Assembly: GCA_003134995.1 (NCBI GenBank)
Contig: PLDC01000024.1
Span: forward strand, 124,001 to 188,000
Length of the DNA: 64,000 nt
Source: Acidobacteriaceae bacterium
GTDB lineage: Bacteria; Acidobacteriota; Terriglobia; Terriglobales; Acidobacteriaceae
Direction of reading: 5' to 3'
Made by a program: the position numbers and the translations under genes. The notes below the pieces were generated by a model. That model ran no database searches and was not told where the DNA came from. It was given only the letters and a program-made list of their open reading frames with translations. This document shows positions 26,422-34,586 of the stretch, piece by piece. Each line of letters begins with the position of its first letter. The stretch's first letter is position 1.

Positions 26422-26427
26422 TATAAT
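26422..26427 (+). promoter_or_regulatory. -10 box upstream of htrA
   Basis: A consensus TATAAT lies 36 bases before the htrA start codon, followed by a good GGAGG ribosome site. No convincing -35 at 17 bases is present (TTGTCA is only six bases away), so an alternative sigma factor or activator may be involved. Confidence 0.4.
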
Positions 26428-26463
26428 CAAAGGTTGGTATAGATTTCGGAGGGAAGTAGGCAT

Positions 26464-28035
26464 ATGGATTCGCGGGAAGCAGGAGTGCGGTTGAAGACTC
26501 GTCGGTGGGTTTATACGTTCAGCATTGTCGCAACGCTGGTTGTCGGCATTTTAATTGGGACGATCGTTTCATACGGTGTGAAGGGCAAGGAAGGGCAGAA
26601 GGGTTCTGATGCAACGCCGCTCACCGTGCCTGCGCCGCAGCAGCTTTCGAATGCGTTTTCGCAGATCGCCAAGCAGTTGGGGCCGAGCGTGGTCAACATC
26701 AGCACGGAATCGACCGTAAAAAATCCGCACCGGAAGCGTGGCACGCCGGTTCCCGACGATCCGGACGCCGACAGCGGCGGCAATGGCATGGATGACTTTT
26801 TCAATCGTTTTTTTGGCGGCCAGGGCGGCGATGGCGCGATTCGCGAGCATTCGCTGGGCTCGGGCGTGATTGTTGATCCGAAGGGATATATCGTAACCAA
26901 CCGGCACGTGGTCGAGAAGGCGGACCGCATCCGGGTGCGACTGCAGGACGATCCGCCGGGAGTGCAGCATGACGCCAAGGTGGTCGGTGAGGATCAGGAA
27001 ACGGACCTGGCCGTAATCCAGATCGAAATGAGCCAAGCTTTGCCTGCGGCAAAGATGGGCAACTCCGATGGCATGGAAGTCGGCGATTGGGTGCTGGCTA
27101 TCGGCAGTCCGTTTGGGCAATTTGGCACGGTGACGGCCGGCATTGTTTCAGCCAAGGGCCGCGACATTGTTCCGGGCAAGCAGTTCCAGACGTTTATTCA
27201 GACCGATGCCGCGATTAATCCTGGAAATTCGGGAGGGCCGCTGGTCAACATGAACGGCGAAGTGATTGGCATCAATACCGCGATTTTGAGCGAGACGAAT
27301 GCTTACGCGGGCGTGGGCTTCTCGCTGCCTTCGAATACGGTGGTGACGGTCTACAACCAGCTGATCGGGCCGGAACATCGCGTGGCGCGCGGCTCGATTG
27401 GAATCATGTTTGACTCGGTAGAGAATCCGGCGATTGCGCGCGTGTATGGCGCGGGCAGCGGAGTGACCGTGTCGAGCGTAGTGGCCGGAAGCCCTGCGGA
27501 CCAGGCGGGCCTGAAGGTTGGCGACACCATCACCACCGTCGATGGCCACAAAGTGACGAAGGGATCGGAGTTGGTGGCGGAGATTGCTGCGCGCAAACCG
27601 GGAACCAAGGTAGCAGTGAGCTTCCTGCGCAACGGCAAAGAGCAGCAGACGAGCGTAACTATTGCCGATCGCGCCAAACTCTTCGCCGCGCGCTTGGGCG
27701 AGGACAAGGCAACTGAAGAGGAAAGCACGCCCAAGCCAAGCAAGTTGGGAGTCACGGTTCGCAAGCTGACGCCGGAGATGGCCGAGCGGCTCGACTTACC
27801 GGCCGGCAAAGGCGTGATCGTGCAGGACGTGAAGCCGGGGTCGTTTGCCGAGGATATCAATTTGGGCCGCGGCGACGTGATCCTGGAAGTCAACAAGCAA
27901 GCGGTCAACAATGAAGAGGATTTCGCCAAGGTGGAATCGGGCCTGAAGAGCGGACAGGACGCAGTATTCCTGGTGCGCCCGCGAGGGTCGACCGCGCAGG
28001 ATGGAACCATCTTCATGGCCGGGACACTTCCGTAA
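26464..28035 (+). CDS. htrA: HtrA/DegP-family serine protease with two PDZ domains
   Basis: A 523-residue envelope protease that degrades misfolded proteins. An N-terminal membrane anchor (about 17-38) holds it in the inner membrane. The trypsin-like domain carries His148 (VTNRHVV), Asp181 (ETDLAVI) and Ser256 (NPGNSGGPL). Two PDZ domains follow, around residues 315-405 (GVTVSSVVAGSPADQAGLKVGD) and 420-520 (GVIVQDVKPGSFAEDINLGRGD). A Gly/Asp-rich loop near 98-115 corresponds to the LA loop region. A GGAGG ribosome site precedes the ATG. It is followed by heptamer array F and a peptidoglycan-binding protein. Confidence 0.95.
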   Translation: MDSREAGVRLKTRRWVYTFSIVATLVVGILIGTIVSYGVKGKEGQKGSDATPLTVPAPQQLSNAFSQIAKQLGPSVVNISTESTVKNPHRKRGTPVPDDPDADSGGNGMDDFFNRFFGGQGGDGAIREHSLGSGVIVDPKGYIVTNRHVVEKADRIRVRLQDDPPGVQHDAKVVGEDQETDLAVIQIEMSQALPAAKMGNSDGMEVGDWVLAIGSPFGQFGTVTAGIVSAKGRDIVPGKQFQTFIQTDAAINPGNSGGPLVNMNGEVIGINTAILSETNAYAGVGFSLPSNTVVTVYNQLIGPEHRVARGSIGIMFDSVENPAIARVYGAGSGVTVSSVVAGSPADQAGLKVGDTITTVDGHKVTKGSELVAEIAARKPGTKVAVSFLRNGKEQQTSVTIADRAKLFAARLGEDKATEEESTPKPSKLGVTVRKLTPEMAERLDLPAGKGVIVQDVKPGSFAEDINLGRGDVILEVNKQAVNNEEDFAKVESGLKSGQDAVFLVRPRGSTAQDGTIFMAGTLP

Positions 28036-28039
28036 CAGG

Positions 28040-28128
28040 TAGTGGTCAGTGATTAGTGGTCAGTGGTCAGTGAATGCGGCAGAATCATGTGAAGGGTTTT
28101 GCTTGCCGCTGATTTCTGGCCACTGATC
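28040..28128. repeat. Heptamer array F: TAGTGGT/CAGTGGT units with an inverted partner
   Basis: The left array (28040-28074) has units tagtggt, cagtgat, tagtggt, cagtggt and cagtgaa, starting five bases after the htrA stop. The right array (28108-28128, gctgatt, tctggcc, actgatc) reads as the reverse complement of the same word family, so the gap can fold back on itself. Confidence 0.85.
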
Positions 28129-28143
28129 TTTTGAGGTTGTCTT

Positions 28144-28953
28144 TTGGAACTTGAGGTGAAATACCGCGCGAAAATAACTAGTTGGCTGGGCGCAGGCTGC
28201 GCCGTGGCTGTGATGTGCGCGTGTGTTTCGCCGTTGCGGACACTTGGGCAAGCGTCGGCTGCCAGCTCTAAGACGGGCAACGGTAGTCAGAGTACGACGG
28301 CAAAATCCAGAACGGCAGGCTCCCAAACTTCGAAATCACAAACTTCGAATTCTAAAAGGGCGGGCGCACGACCGGCGAGTCCACAGAAACATGCGGCTGC
28401 TGCCGCTAAGGGCAGCGGACGTTCCACCTCACAGGCGAGATCTCATTCGACATCGCATGTTGCAGCGAGTACGCACTCTAGATCGAGTACGAGCGCCTCG
28501 GGTTACAACAGCAAATCGAAGTATGCTTCCTCGCGCAAAACGGGCAACCGCAAGCCCGGAATTAAGAAGTCAACCGCGCGGGGTCAGCAGAAAATTGATT
28601 CCGAGCGTGCGCAGGCTATTCAGGAAGCGTTGATACGCGTCCATTATTTGGACGGCGAACCTGCCGGTATGTGGAATGACGCCAGTGAAGATGCAATGCG
28701 GCGCTATCAGGCCGATCATGGCTGGCAATCAAAGGTGGTGCCGGATTCGCGCGCATTGATCAGCCTGGGCCTGGGGCCAAGCCATGACCACCTGCTGAAT
28801 CCCGAGAGCGCAATGACCACGGAGCCGGCCGCGCCGCACGCCGAGGCTTTGACTCCCACGTCGCACAGCGCGGATCCCGGGAGTAGCGTGAACACGACTC
28901 CGGTCGCTCCAGTGGCAACTACGCCTCCTGAAAATTCCTCGAAGCCGCAGTAG
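28144..28953 (+). CDS. Secreted peptidoglycan-binding-domain protein
   Basis: A 269-residue exported protein with a TTG start seven bases after GAGG. A hydrophobic signal region (WLGAGCAVAVMCACVSPL) is followed by about 110 residues of Ser/Thr/Lys/Arg-rich low complexity. A PG_binding_1-like domain then lies at about 155-205 (RAQAIQEALIRVHYLDGEPAGMWNDASEDAMRRYQADHGW). The tail is Pro/Thr-rich. It probably anchors to the cell wall. It lies downstream of htrA, separated by array F; co-function in the envelope is plausible but unproven. Confidence 0.75.
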   Translation: MELEVKYRAKITSWLGAGCAVAVMCACVSPLRTLGQASAASSKTGNGSQSTTAKSRTAGSQTSKSQTSNSKRAGARPASPQKHAAAAAKGSGRSTSQARSHSTSHVAASTHSRSSTSASGYNSKSKYASSRKTGNRKPGIKKSTARGQQKIDSERAQAIQEALIRVHYLDGEPAGMWNDASEDAMRRYQADHGWQSKVVPDSRALISLGLGPSHDHLLNPESAMTTEPAAPHAEALTPTSHSADPGSSVNTTPVAPVATTPPENSSKPQ

Positions 28954-28978
28954 GGCAATCCTCCGATTAAGACAAATT

Positions 28979-29075
28979 GTCATCCCGAGTGAAACCGGAT
29001 ACTGGTTTTTGCCCGCGCCAACCAGTGTCGCCAGTGCCGCCAAACGCCAAGGTGCCTCGTTTCACTCGGGATGAC
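28979..29075. repeat. Perfect 17-bp inverted repeat between convergent genes
   Basis: GTCATCCCGAGTGAAAC (28979-28995) and its exact reverse complement (29059-29075) flank a 63-base spacer with short CCAGTG and GCC repeats. It lies between the convergent ends of the peptidoglycan-binding gene and the phosphatase gene. It is the fullest member of the GTCATCCCGAG family and is likely a bidirectional terminator or a dispersed element. Confidence 0.75.
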
Positions 29076-29118
29076 GAACTGGATTTGGAGTGACCATTAC
29101 CACTGCTGGCCTTGCCAA

Positions 29119-29895
29119 CTACCGGGCGTCTTTGCGATAGCTTCCCAACACGGGGCGTGGAAAGTAGGGAAGGGGCTGAGACTGAATGATGGCTCGGGGG
29201 TTTGCGTCGACGAGTGCTTCGGCAACTTCTTCGCCACAGATTTCTGCGGCGGCATCGCGGCCTGCCGATAGAACCGGGATGCGCTTCACGGTATCGTGAG
29301 CGTCGGTGGCCAGGACGTGAACGGCGTCGTGCTCGAGCAGCCACTGGGCGGCGCGGCGCACGCGTTCTCCCCAGAATCCAGTAAGACTGGAAGCCGTCAC
29401 CTGGATCACGCAACCCTGCTCAGCCCACTCCACCACGCGCTGCGGAGTCTCGCGCAGAATGGGATTCCGCTCGGGATGGGTGATGACAGCGGTGATGTCG
29501 CGGTCGCCGAGCTGCGTAAAACAATCGGTAGTCTGCTGCGGGACGCTGTAATTGCTCAGTTCAACCAGCATGTAGCGCGAACCTTCGATCGAGTAACGCG
29601 CGGGATTGGCCAACACATCCTGCAAATTGTCGTAGGAAAGATGGAAGTCGCAGCCCAGGCTGAGGGTTGGCGCGTTGCCGATTAAGCCCTGCAGATGCGT
29701 GACGAGACCCTGGAGATATTCGCGATCATAGTGATAGCGGTCATTGGCGTGAGGCGTGGCGACCTGGTGCGTGATGCCGTCGGCGGCGGCCATGCGGCAC
29801 ATGGCGACGGAGGTTTCCCAGGACTTGGAGCCGTCGTCTACTTCCGGAAGAATGTGGGAATGAATGTCGACCACGATTTGTTTGAACCTGCACAA
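29119..29895 (-). CDS. PHP-type tyrosine-protein phosphatase (CpsB/YwqE family)
   Basis: A 258-residue metal-dependent phosphatase. The PHP motifs are clear: VDIHSHILPEVDDGS near the start, QVATPHAND, ITHPERNPIL and LATDAHDTVKR, which bind the metal cluster. This family dephosphorylates tyrosine kinases that control capsule and exopolysaccharide export. No kinase or polysaccharide gene is adjacent. The start is uncertain: TTG at 29895 or GTG at 29874 (VVDIHSH); neither has a strong ribosome site. Confidence 0.88.
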   Translation of the reverse strand: MCRFKQIVVDIHSHILPEVDDGSKSWETSVAMCRMAAADGITHQVATPHANDRYHYDREYLQGLVTHLQGLIGNAPTLSLGCDFHLSYDNLQDVLANPARYSIEGSRYMLVELSNYSVPQQTTDCFTQLGDRDITAVITHPERNPILRETPQRVVEWAEQGCVIQVTASSLTGFWGERVRRAAQWLLEHDAVHVLATDAHDTVKRIPVLSAGRDAAAEICGEEVAEALVDANPRAIIQSQPLPYFPRPVLGSYRKDAR

Positions 29896-29980
29896 TCTGC
29901 TGCAGGTAGCTTCTAATTTGATTTAAGCAGATTCGCGGGGAAAGAGAAAGTCACGGAGACTGCTGAGGGAAGCCCGAGGT

Positions 29981-30373
29981 TCACCAGATTGTCGGCACCG
30001 CCTTCGAGCGCCGGATCGCCTGGTCCGCAGTTACGAGATTCAGATCTTCGATGAGCGCGGTTGCCCCAATCACGCGGTCGACGGGATCTTTGGGATAATT
30101 TGCCGGCAGCGCGAATGCCTGCATTGCAATCCTCGAGGTGATAGGCAAGATTACAAAGTGCCGTTCGATTTCGGATAGAACCGTGTCTACATCCGGAATT
30201 AAATCGATTCGTCCATGACTCGCGAGCTGGGCGATTTCGACAAGTGTGATGTCGGCAACTGCCAATCCGCGATCTTTGTTGCGTGCATCCTCAATGGCAG
30301 CCTGAGCCGCTGTTGATATCCGCTTGTAATCCTGCGCAAGCCAGATCACCACATGCGTGTCGAGCAGGATCAA
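29981..30373 (-). CDS. PIN-domain toxin (VapC type)
   Basis: About 130 residues. LLDTHVVIWLAQD carries the first catalytic Asp, TLVEIAQLA the Glu, DPVDRVIGATAL and VTADQAI the remaining Asp residues, so the nuclease looks intact. The TTG at 30373 overlaps the antitoxin stop by four bases (TTGA), as in the pair at 2786; the alternative ATG at 30388 overlaps by 19 bases and adds MGRSL. MILLDTH is the usual start of this family, which favours the TTG. It is paired with the Phd-like gene just upstream. Confidence 0.87.
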   Translation of the reverse strand: MILLDTHVVIWLAQDYKRISTAAQAAIEDARNKDRGLAVADITLVEIAQLASHGRIDLIPDVDTVLSEIERHFVILPITSRIAMQAFALPANYPKDPVDRVIGATALIEDLNLVTADQAIRRSKAVPTIW

Positions 30374-30609
30374 TAGAGATCGCCCCATTCCTCAGGGCTG
30401 AATGCCGGGGAGACAATGTCGCCCTTGATTTCGATTTTGCCTTTGCCCTTAAGGAAGCCGAAGATATCGTCCTTTTCTTGTTCGACGGGGACGAGCTTCG
30501 CGACCGGCTTGCCACGCTTGGTGATCAGCACAGCCTGGCGTTTTGACTGAACTTCGTCCATGACTTTTAGGCAATGGACTTTGAATTGGCCTGCGGCCAT
30601 TGTTTTCAT
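30370..30609 (-). CDS. Phd/YefM-type antitoxin (third such module)
   Basis: A 79-residue antitoxin: AAGQFKVHCLKVMDEVQ and AVLITKRGKPVAKLVPVE form the Phd DNA-binding half, and the acidic, aromatic end (PAFSPEEWGDLY) is the toxin-binding peptide. AAGGA stands eight bases before the ATG. A palindromic operator candidate (30627-30644) overlaps its TACAAT -10 box. Confidence 0.87.
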   Translation of the reverse strand: MKTMAAGQFKVHCLKVMDEVQSKRQAVLITKRGKPVAKLVPVEQEKDDIFGFLKGKGKIEIKGDIVSPAFSPEEWGDLY

Positions 30610-30626
30610 TGGAGAATCCTTTCGAT

Positions 30627-30644
30627 CATGGTCATTGTACCATG
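30627..30644 (-). promoter_or_regulatory. Operator palindrome of the third Phd/PIN pair
   Basis: CATGGT and ACCATG form a perfect 6-bp inverted repeat around CATTGT. ATGGTCAT is also directly repeated across it. On the minus strand the centre contains a TACAAT -10 box, so binding there would block transcription of the antitoxin-toxin operon. Confidence 0.55.
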
Positions 30645-30651
30645 GTCATCA

Positions 30652-31008
30652 TCAATCTATTGATTTCACGTCAGTCGGGCCCGAGGCAGCAAAGCGGTCG
30701 ATGAGCGCCCAACTTGCTTCGAAGATTCGATCTCGAAACTGCCGGTTGATTTTCTCGATTTCGATGTCTTTCTGCCGAAGGACGTCGCGATTCCAATACA
30801 AACGTTCCGAGCCAACTGGCAAGCTACGTACGCTATCCAAATACTCGTTGAATATCGTCGGTAGGTTCGCCTCGTGGGGTGCAAGCCAGCAAAGGGTGCG
30901 GCTCATCCGTCGGCAGCCGGTCGAAAGACCGATCTGATAAGTGACAATTGATCGGGCTACTGCAACCGCCTTGCCCGCGGCGGAGTCTCGTTTCGTTGGG
31001 TTCGCCAT
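30652..31008 (-). CDS. Hypothetical protein downstream of aminotransferase
   Basis: A 118-residue soluble protein I do not recognise. It has Cys and Trp residues at CRRMSRTLCWLAPHEANLPT and a charged helical end (RQKDIEIEKINRQFRDRIFEASWALIDRF). It starts seven bases after the aminotransferase stop and is probably co-transcribed with it. It ends just before the operator of the Phd/PIN pair. The frame looks real by composition, but there is no functional clue. Confidence 0.55.
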   Translation of the reverse strand: MANPTKRDSAAGKAVAVARSIVTYQIGLSTGCRRMSRTLCWLAPHEANLPTIFNEYLDSVRSLPVGSERLYWNRDVLRQKDIEIEKINRQFRDRIFEASWALIDRFAASGPTDVKSID

Positions 31009-31014
31009 ATGCGT

Positions 31015-32244
31015 TCAAGCATTTCCATACCGTTCGCGGATAAAATCCGCAATTCCCGCATAGGCCTTCGTCAACGTCCCCTCGTCCGGCAAGAACACGA
31101 TGCGGAAATGCTGCGTGCCGGGCTTCTGGCCGAAGCCTGAGCCGTGGACGACCATGACGTGCTTCTGGCGGATTAGTTCTTTAACGAAGATCTCATCGCT
31201 CTCGGGGATGTCGATGCGCGGGAAGGCGTAGAACGCGCCGCGCGGGGCGACGCAGCTTACACGCGGCGTGGACTCGCACCACTTCTGGGTAAGATCGCGT
31301 CGGGAGCGCAATTTGCTTTGCACTTTGCCGAGGTGATCCTGCGGGCCTTCGAGCGCGGGCTTGATGGCGTATTGTTCAGGATGGTTGGCGCATAGGCGCG
31401 CGCGGAGAAGGCGGTGAATGCCTTCGGTGTAGGGCTTAATGGCGGCGGCGTCTCCGGAGACGATGCCCCAGCCGATGCGCCATCCGGGGACTAAATAGTT
31501 TTTCGACATGCCTCCGAAGGTGATGCAGGGGACGTCGGGCGCTACGGCGGCGAAGGCTATGTGGGGCGTGATATCTCCGTTCGCGTCGGGAAGAATCAGC
31601 TTGTCGTAGATTTCGTCGGAGAAGACTACCAGATTGTGACGGCGTGCGATCTCTGCGACCCGCTCCAGCATTTGCCGCGAGCACAGCGACCCTGTGGGAT
31701 TGTTTGGGTTGATCAGTACAATGCCGCGTGTGTGCGGCGTTAGCTTGCGTTCAATGTCGGCGAGTTCGGGCTGCCAGGCGTCGTCTTCGTTTAAATCGTA
31801 AGCGTTTAGTGCTATGCCTAGCTTGCACAGAACTGCAGAGTAGAGCGGGTAATCGGGCTTGGGCGTGAGAATGTCTTCACCGGGATTCACCAGCGCGCTG
31901 ATGCAGAGGTCTACCGTTTCGCTTACGCCAGAGGTGACGAAAACATCGCGCACGGTGGTGATGCCTTTGCGCGCGGCTTCGCCGCGAATCGCTTCGAGCG
32001 CTTCAGGAATTCCAGGAGACGGCGCGTATCCGTTCTTGCCGTCGCGCATGGCTTTGTACGCCGCTTCGATGATGTGCGGCGGAGTCCGGAAATCGAAGTT
32101 GAGCGGGTCGCCGACATTGAGCGGCAGAACTTTGTGTCCTTGCTGGATGACTTCGTCGGCGACGCACGCCAGGTCGCGTATTGCGTATCGGACGTTTTCA
32201 AGACGCCTGGCTGCGGTAATCTCACGGGTTTGGGTGATGGGCAT
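31015..32244 (-). CDS. Class I aminotransferase (AlaA-like)
   Basis: A 409-residue PLP enzyme. PLNVGDPLNFDFRTPP and NGYAPSPGIPEAL mark the N-terminal substrate region. INPNNPTGSLCSR and FSDEIYDKLI are the cofactor-contact motifs, and GGMSKNYLVPGWRIGW (near residue 246) carries the Schiff-base lysine and phosphate-binding Arg. The sequence fits the AlaA/alanine-glutamate transaminase group; aspartate or aromatic substrates cannot be excluded. A short nonamer repeat (32261-32287) lies just upstream of the start. Confidence 0.88.
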   Translation of the reverse strand: MPITQTREITAARRLENVRYAIRDLACVADEVIQQGHKVLPLNVGDPLNFDFRTPPHIIEAAYKAMRDGKNGYAPSPGIPEALEAIRGEAARKGITTVRDVFVTSGVSETVDLCISALVNPGEDILTPKPDYPLYSAVLCKLGIALNAYDLNEDDAWQPELADIERKLTPHTRGIVLINPNNPTGSLCSRQMLERVAEIARRHNLVVFSDEIYDKLILPDANGDITPHIAFAAVAPDVPCITFGGMSKNYLVPGWRIGWGIVSGDAAAIKPYTEGIHRLLRARLCANHPEQYAIKPALEGPQDHLGKVQSKLRSRRDLTQKWCESTPRVSCVAPRGAFYAFPRIDIPESDEIFVKELIRQKHVMVVHGSGFGQKPGTQHFRIVFLPDEGTLTKAYAGIADFIRERYGNA

Positions 32245-32260
32245 TCATCAAATTCTAACC

Positions 32261-32287
32261 GCAGAGCACGCAGAGTACGCAGAGAAA
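32261..32287. repeat. Three nonamer units upstream of the aminotransferase
   Basis: Units gcagagcac, gcagagtac and gcagagaaa give a 9-base period, unlike the 7-base arrays elsewhere. They sit 17 bases before the aminotransferase start. Confidence 0.6.
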
Positions 32288-32322
32288 TCGTTAAGGGCGG
32301 GAAGATCACGCCGGGAAAAGAG

Positions 32323-32721
32323 CTAGTCCCCGTGCGGGTTGAAATTGAGAGAGATATCGTCGGTGGTTTGCGTTGGGCCGGGGACGAATTTCCATTGCTT
32401 CACGGCAGCCACCGCGCTCTCCGCAAGGATTGGATTGCCTCCCAGGACTTCAACGTTGCTTACCGTCCCGTTGGGAAGTATCCAAGCTCTTAGACGAACC
32501 AAGCCGCCTATCTTAGCTTCCCTCAGAAGATCGGGATAGTGAGGCTTCACCGTCACGAGCACCTTGCGTTCAAACTTTGAAGCTTTCTGGGCCGGCGAAG
32601 TGAGCTCGAACGCTGTACTTAAGCAGAGTGCCAGAAGCAGAAACGTCGCGAGGAAATTCCGGAAAATGCCCCTTGCAGATGGAGGTGACAGACGCGGAAA
32701 ACGAAAATAATCATGGGGCAA
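32323..32721 (-). CDS. TonB C-terminal-domain protein
   Basis: A 132-residue protein with an N-terminal hydrophobic segment (about 20-40, NFLATFLLLALCLSTAF) and a TonB_C fold: VKPHYPDLLREAKIGGLVRLRAWILPNGTVSNVEVLGGNPILAESAVAAVKQWKF. There is no Pro-rich periplasm-spanning linker, so it is shorter than a working TonB and may be a periplasmic TonB-like partner. It is common as a stand-alone gene in Acidobacteriota (recollection). No TonB-dependent receptor is nearby. Confidence 0.8.
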   Translation of the reverse strand: MPHDYFRFPRLSPPSARGIFRNFLATFLLLALCLSTAFELTSPAQKASKFERKVLVTVKPHYPDLLREAKIGGLVRLRAWILPNGTVSNVEVLGGNPILAESAVAAVKQWKFVPGPTQTTDDISLNFNPHGD

Positions 32722-32864
32722 AGTAGGCTCGTGCTAGCTCGAACGTTGCAGCATCAAGCCATGACGATAGGTGACGGATCAGCCGCGCACAAGGGCACCA
32801 AGGTATTACCGCAGCGATCTTAGCGAACACTCATTAATAAAATCTTATTCTTTCTTGCCCGCCG

Positions 32865-34496
32865 CTAGGGCACAAGTGCCTTGATCAGGTTCGGGCCGTC
32901 GGGACTGCCCCAGCCCGTGACCAGATCATATCCAACTACTGCTTTGTATCCGCCGTTGCTACCGTTCGTGACGTCGTGGAAGTCGCTGTCGTAGCCGGTT
33001 CCCACGCCTATTTCATAAATCGCGGGGTTGAGAAAGCCCAGGGTTGATTTGCCATCGGTGACCGCCTGTTCATTCGCCATCGCGGTGATGCCGGCCCACT
33101 GCGGAGCGGCATAGCTGGTGCCACCGTTGCCTTCGAAGCATCCGCCGTCGTAACAACTGTATTGATTGGTGTTGGCTTCGGCGGCGACGTCCGGGTAATT
33201 GCGAAGAGTGGTTGAGCCGCCGTTGGATGAGTTGATCACTCCTGCCAATTGCTGATAGCTGGGAATGGGAATGCCGTTTTTCGAGGGTGAGCCGGCGCTA
33301 CCGTTCCATCCTGTTTCCGATTTCCATGCTCCGCCTGGGCCGGTGGTGGTCAGGTCTGTGCCACCGACCGCGGTCACGTACGGATCGTCCGCTGGCCACA
33401 CTACATCGCCGGGCGTGCCTGAGCCGTTGTCGCCGGTCGCGACAAATATGCTCTGGCCCTGCGCTCCCATTTCTTCGAAGATGGGGTCGAGGCTACTTTC
33501 GTCATCGGACCATCCCCAGGAGCAGCTTACTTGTTTGGATGTGTTGTCGGCCGCCATCTGATTAAAAATAGAGACATCACTGCTGCCCACGTAGACCACG
33601 ATCTGGGTCAGGTGCGGAGCCATCGAGGCGGCCATCTCAATGTCGAGAACTTGTTCACTGTCATCGCAGTTCGACGGAGGACAGCTCAGGCTGACTCCAT
33701 TCAGCGATACGCCTTTGACGGGGATGTTGAACGGCTGCTTCACTTCTTTGAAGTAGTTTTTGACGTCGTTGATTTCGTATCCGGCATATTCAAACAGTCC
33801 GACGGATTGTCCCTTGCCATTGAGTGGGCCGGAGCCGTAGTAGGCCGCCCGCATGTCGCTGCCGATAAAATCGCCGCCGGGGCCGGAGCCCGTAGTCTTG
33901 CTGGCGAAGCTTGATGCGTGGGCCGCTTTGATGTTCTTGGCGTGGGGCAGCGTGAAGTTGTCCAGGCCGGAAATGTGCAGCAGCGGTACATCCAGATCGA
34001 CCGTGGGTTCGCGGTCGGGCGCGAAGAAAGTGCGGCTCTCGGTGGGATGCTGATAGACGCCTAAGGTTACGTGGAAGGCTTTTTCGATGATTGCTGCCGG
34101 GGCTTCGACATCGACCACCATGCGGTTATTAAACATTTCAATTACGGAGAGCCCATAGGTTTGCGCGAAGTGCAGCACCGCTTCGTAGTCAGACTCGGTG
34201 GGACCAAATCTGTCGCTGAATTCGTCCGCAGTTAGATATTTGTGGTAGTTGGGACTGTGCGGATCGTAAAGCTGTTGCAGCAGATCGTCGAGTTCAGCCT
34301 GATTTCGCGGAGGCAAGGAGATGGCCAGGCTGAAGCGTTGCGTGCCTGGAACGTGAGCGATCAACGGGGCCACTCCGCTGGCAACGGCTTGAGGAACGTG
34401 GGTAGTCATGATGGGGCGCTGCTCGGCCTTGGCCGCGGCTGCGGCGAATAATGTTATGGAGGCGCACAAGGCGGCTAATGCTGACATCTTTTTCAT
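32865..34496 (-). CDS. Secreted S53 (sedolisin/kumamolisin) peptidase, copy 1
   Basis: A 543-residue secreted acid serine-carboxyl peptidase. Signal peptide MKKMSALAALCASITLFAAAAAKA; activation propeptide about residues 30-180; then the catalytic domain with the Glu-Asp pair in LDIEMAASMAPHL, an oxyanion Asp region and the Ser in GGTSYAAPQWAGI. The C-terminal Ca2+ site lies in DFHDVTNGSNGGY. AGGAG stands about eight bases before the ATG. A close paralog lies immediately upstream. These enzymes digest protein at low pH, fitting an acidic soil lifestyle (inference). Confidence 0.92.
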   Translation of the reverse strand: MKKMSALAALCASITLFAAAAAKAEQRPIMTTHVPQAVASGVAPLIAHVPGTQRFSLAISLPPRNQAELDDLLQQLYDPHSPNYHKYLTADEFSDRFGPTESDYEAVLHFAQTYGLSVIEMFNNRMVVDVEAPAAIIEKAFHVTLGVYQHPTESRTFFAPDREPTVDLDVPLLHISGLDNFTLPHAKNIKAAHASSFASKTTGSGPGGDFIGSDMRAAYYGSGPLNGKGQSVGLFEYAGYEINDVKNYFKEVKQPFNIPVKGVSLNGVSLSCPPSNCDDSEQVLDIEMAASMAPHLTQIVVYVGSSDVSIFNQMAADNTSKQVSCSWGWSDDESSLDPIFEEMGAQGQSIFVATGDNGSGTPGDVVWPADDPYVTAVGGTDLTTTGPGGAWKSETGWNGSAGSPSKNGIPIPSYQQLAGVINSSNGGSTTLRNYPDVAAEANTNQYSCYDGGCFEGNGGTSYAAPQWAGITAMANEQAVTDGKSTLGFLNPAIYEIGVGTGYDSDFHDVTNGSNGGYKAVVGYDLVTGWGSPDGPNLIKALVP

Positions 34497-34586
34497 TTAC
34501 TTATCTCCTGGTTCCGCAAATCTCCCAGACAATTCGAACAGAAATTCTAATCGTAGAGAGGCGATGTACCGCATTCGTCGACCAAG

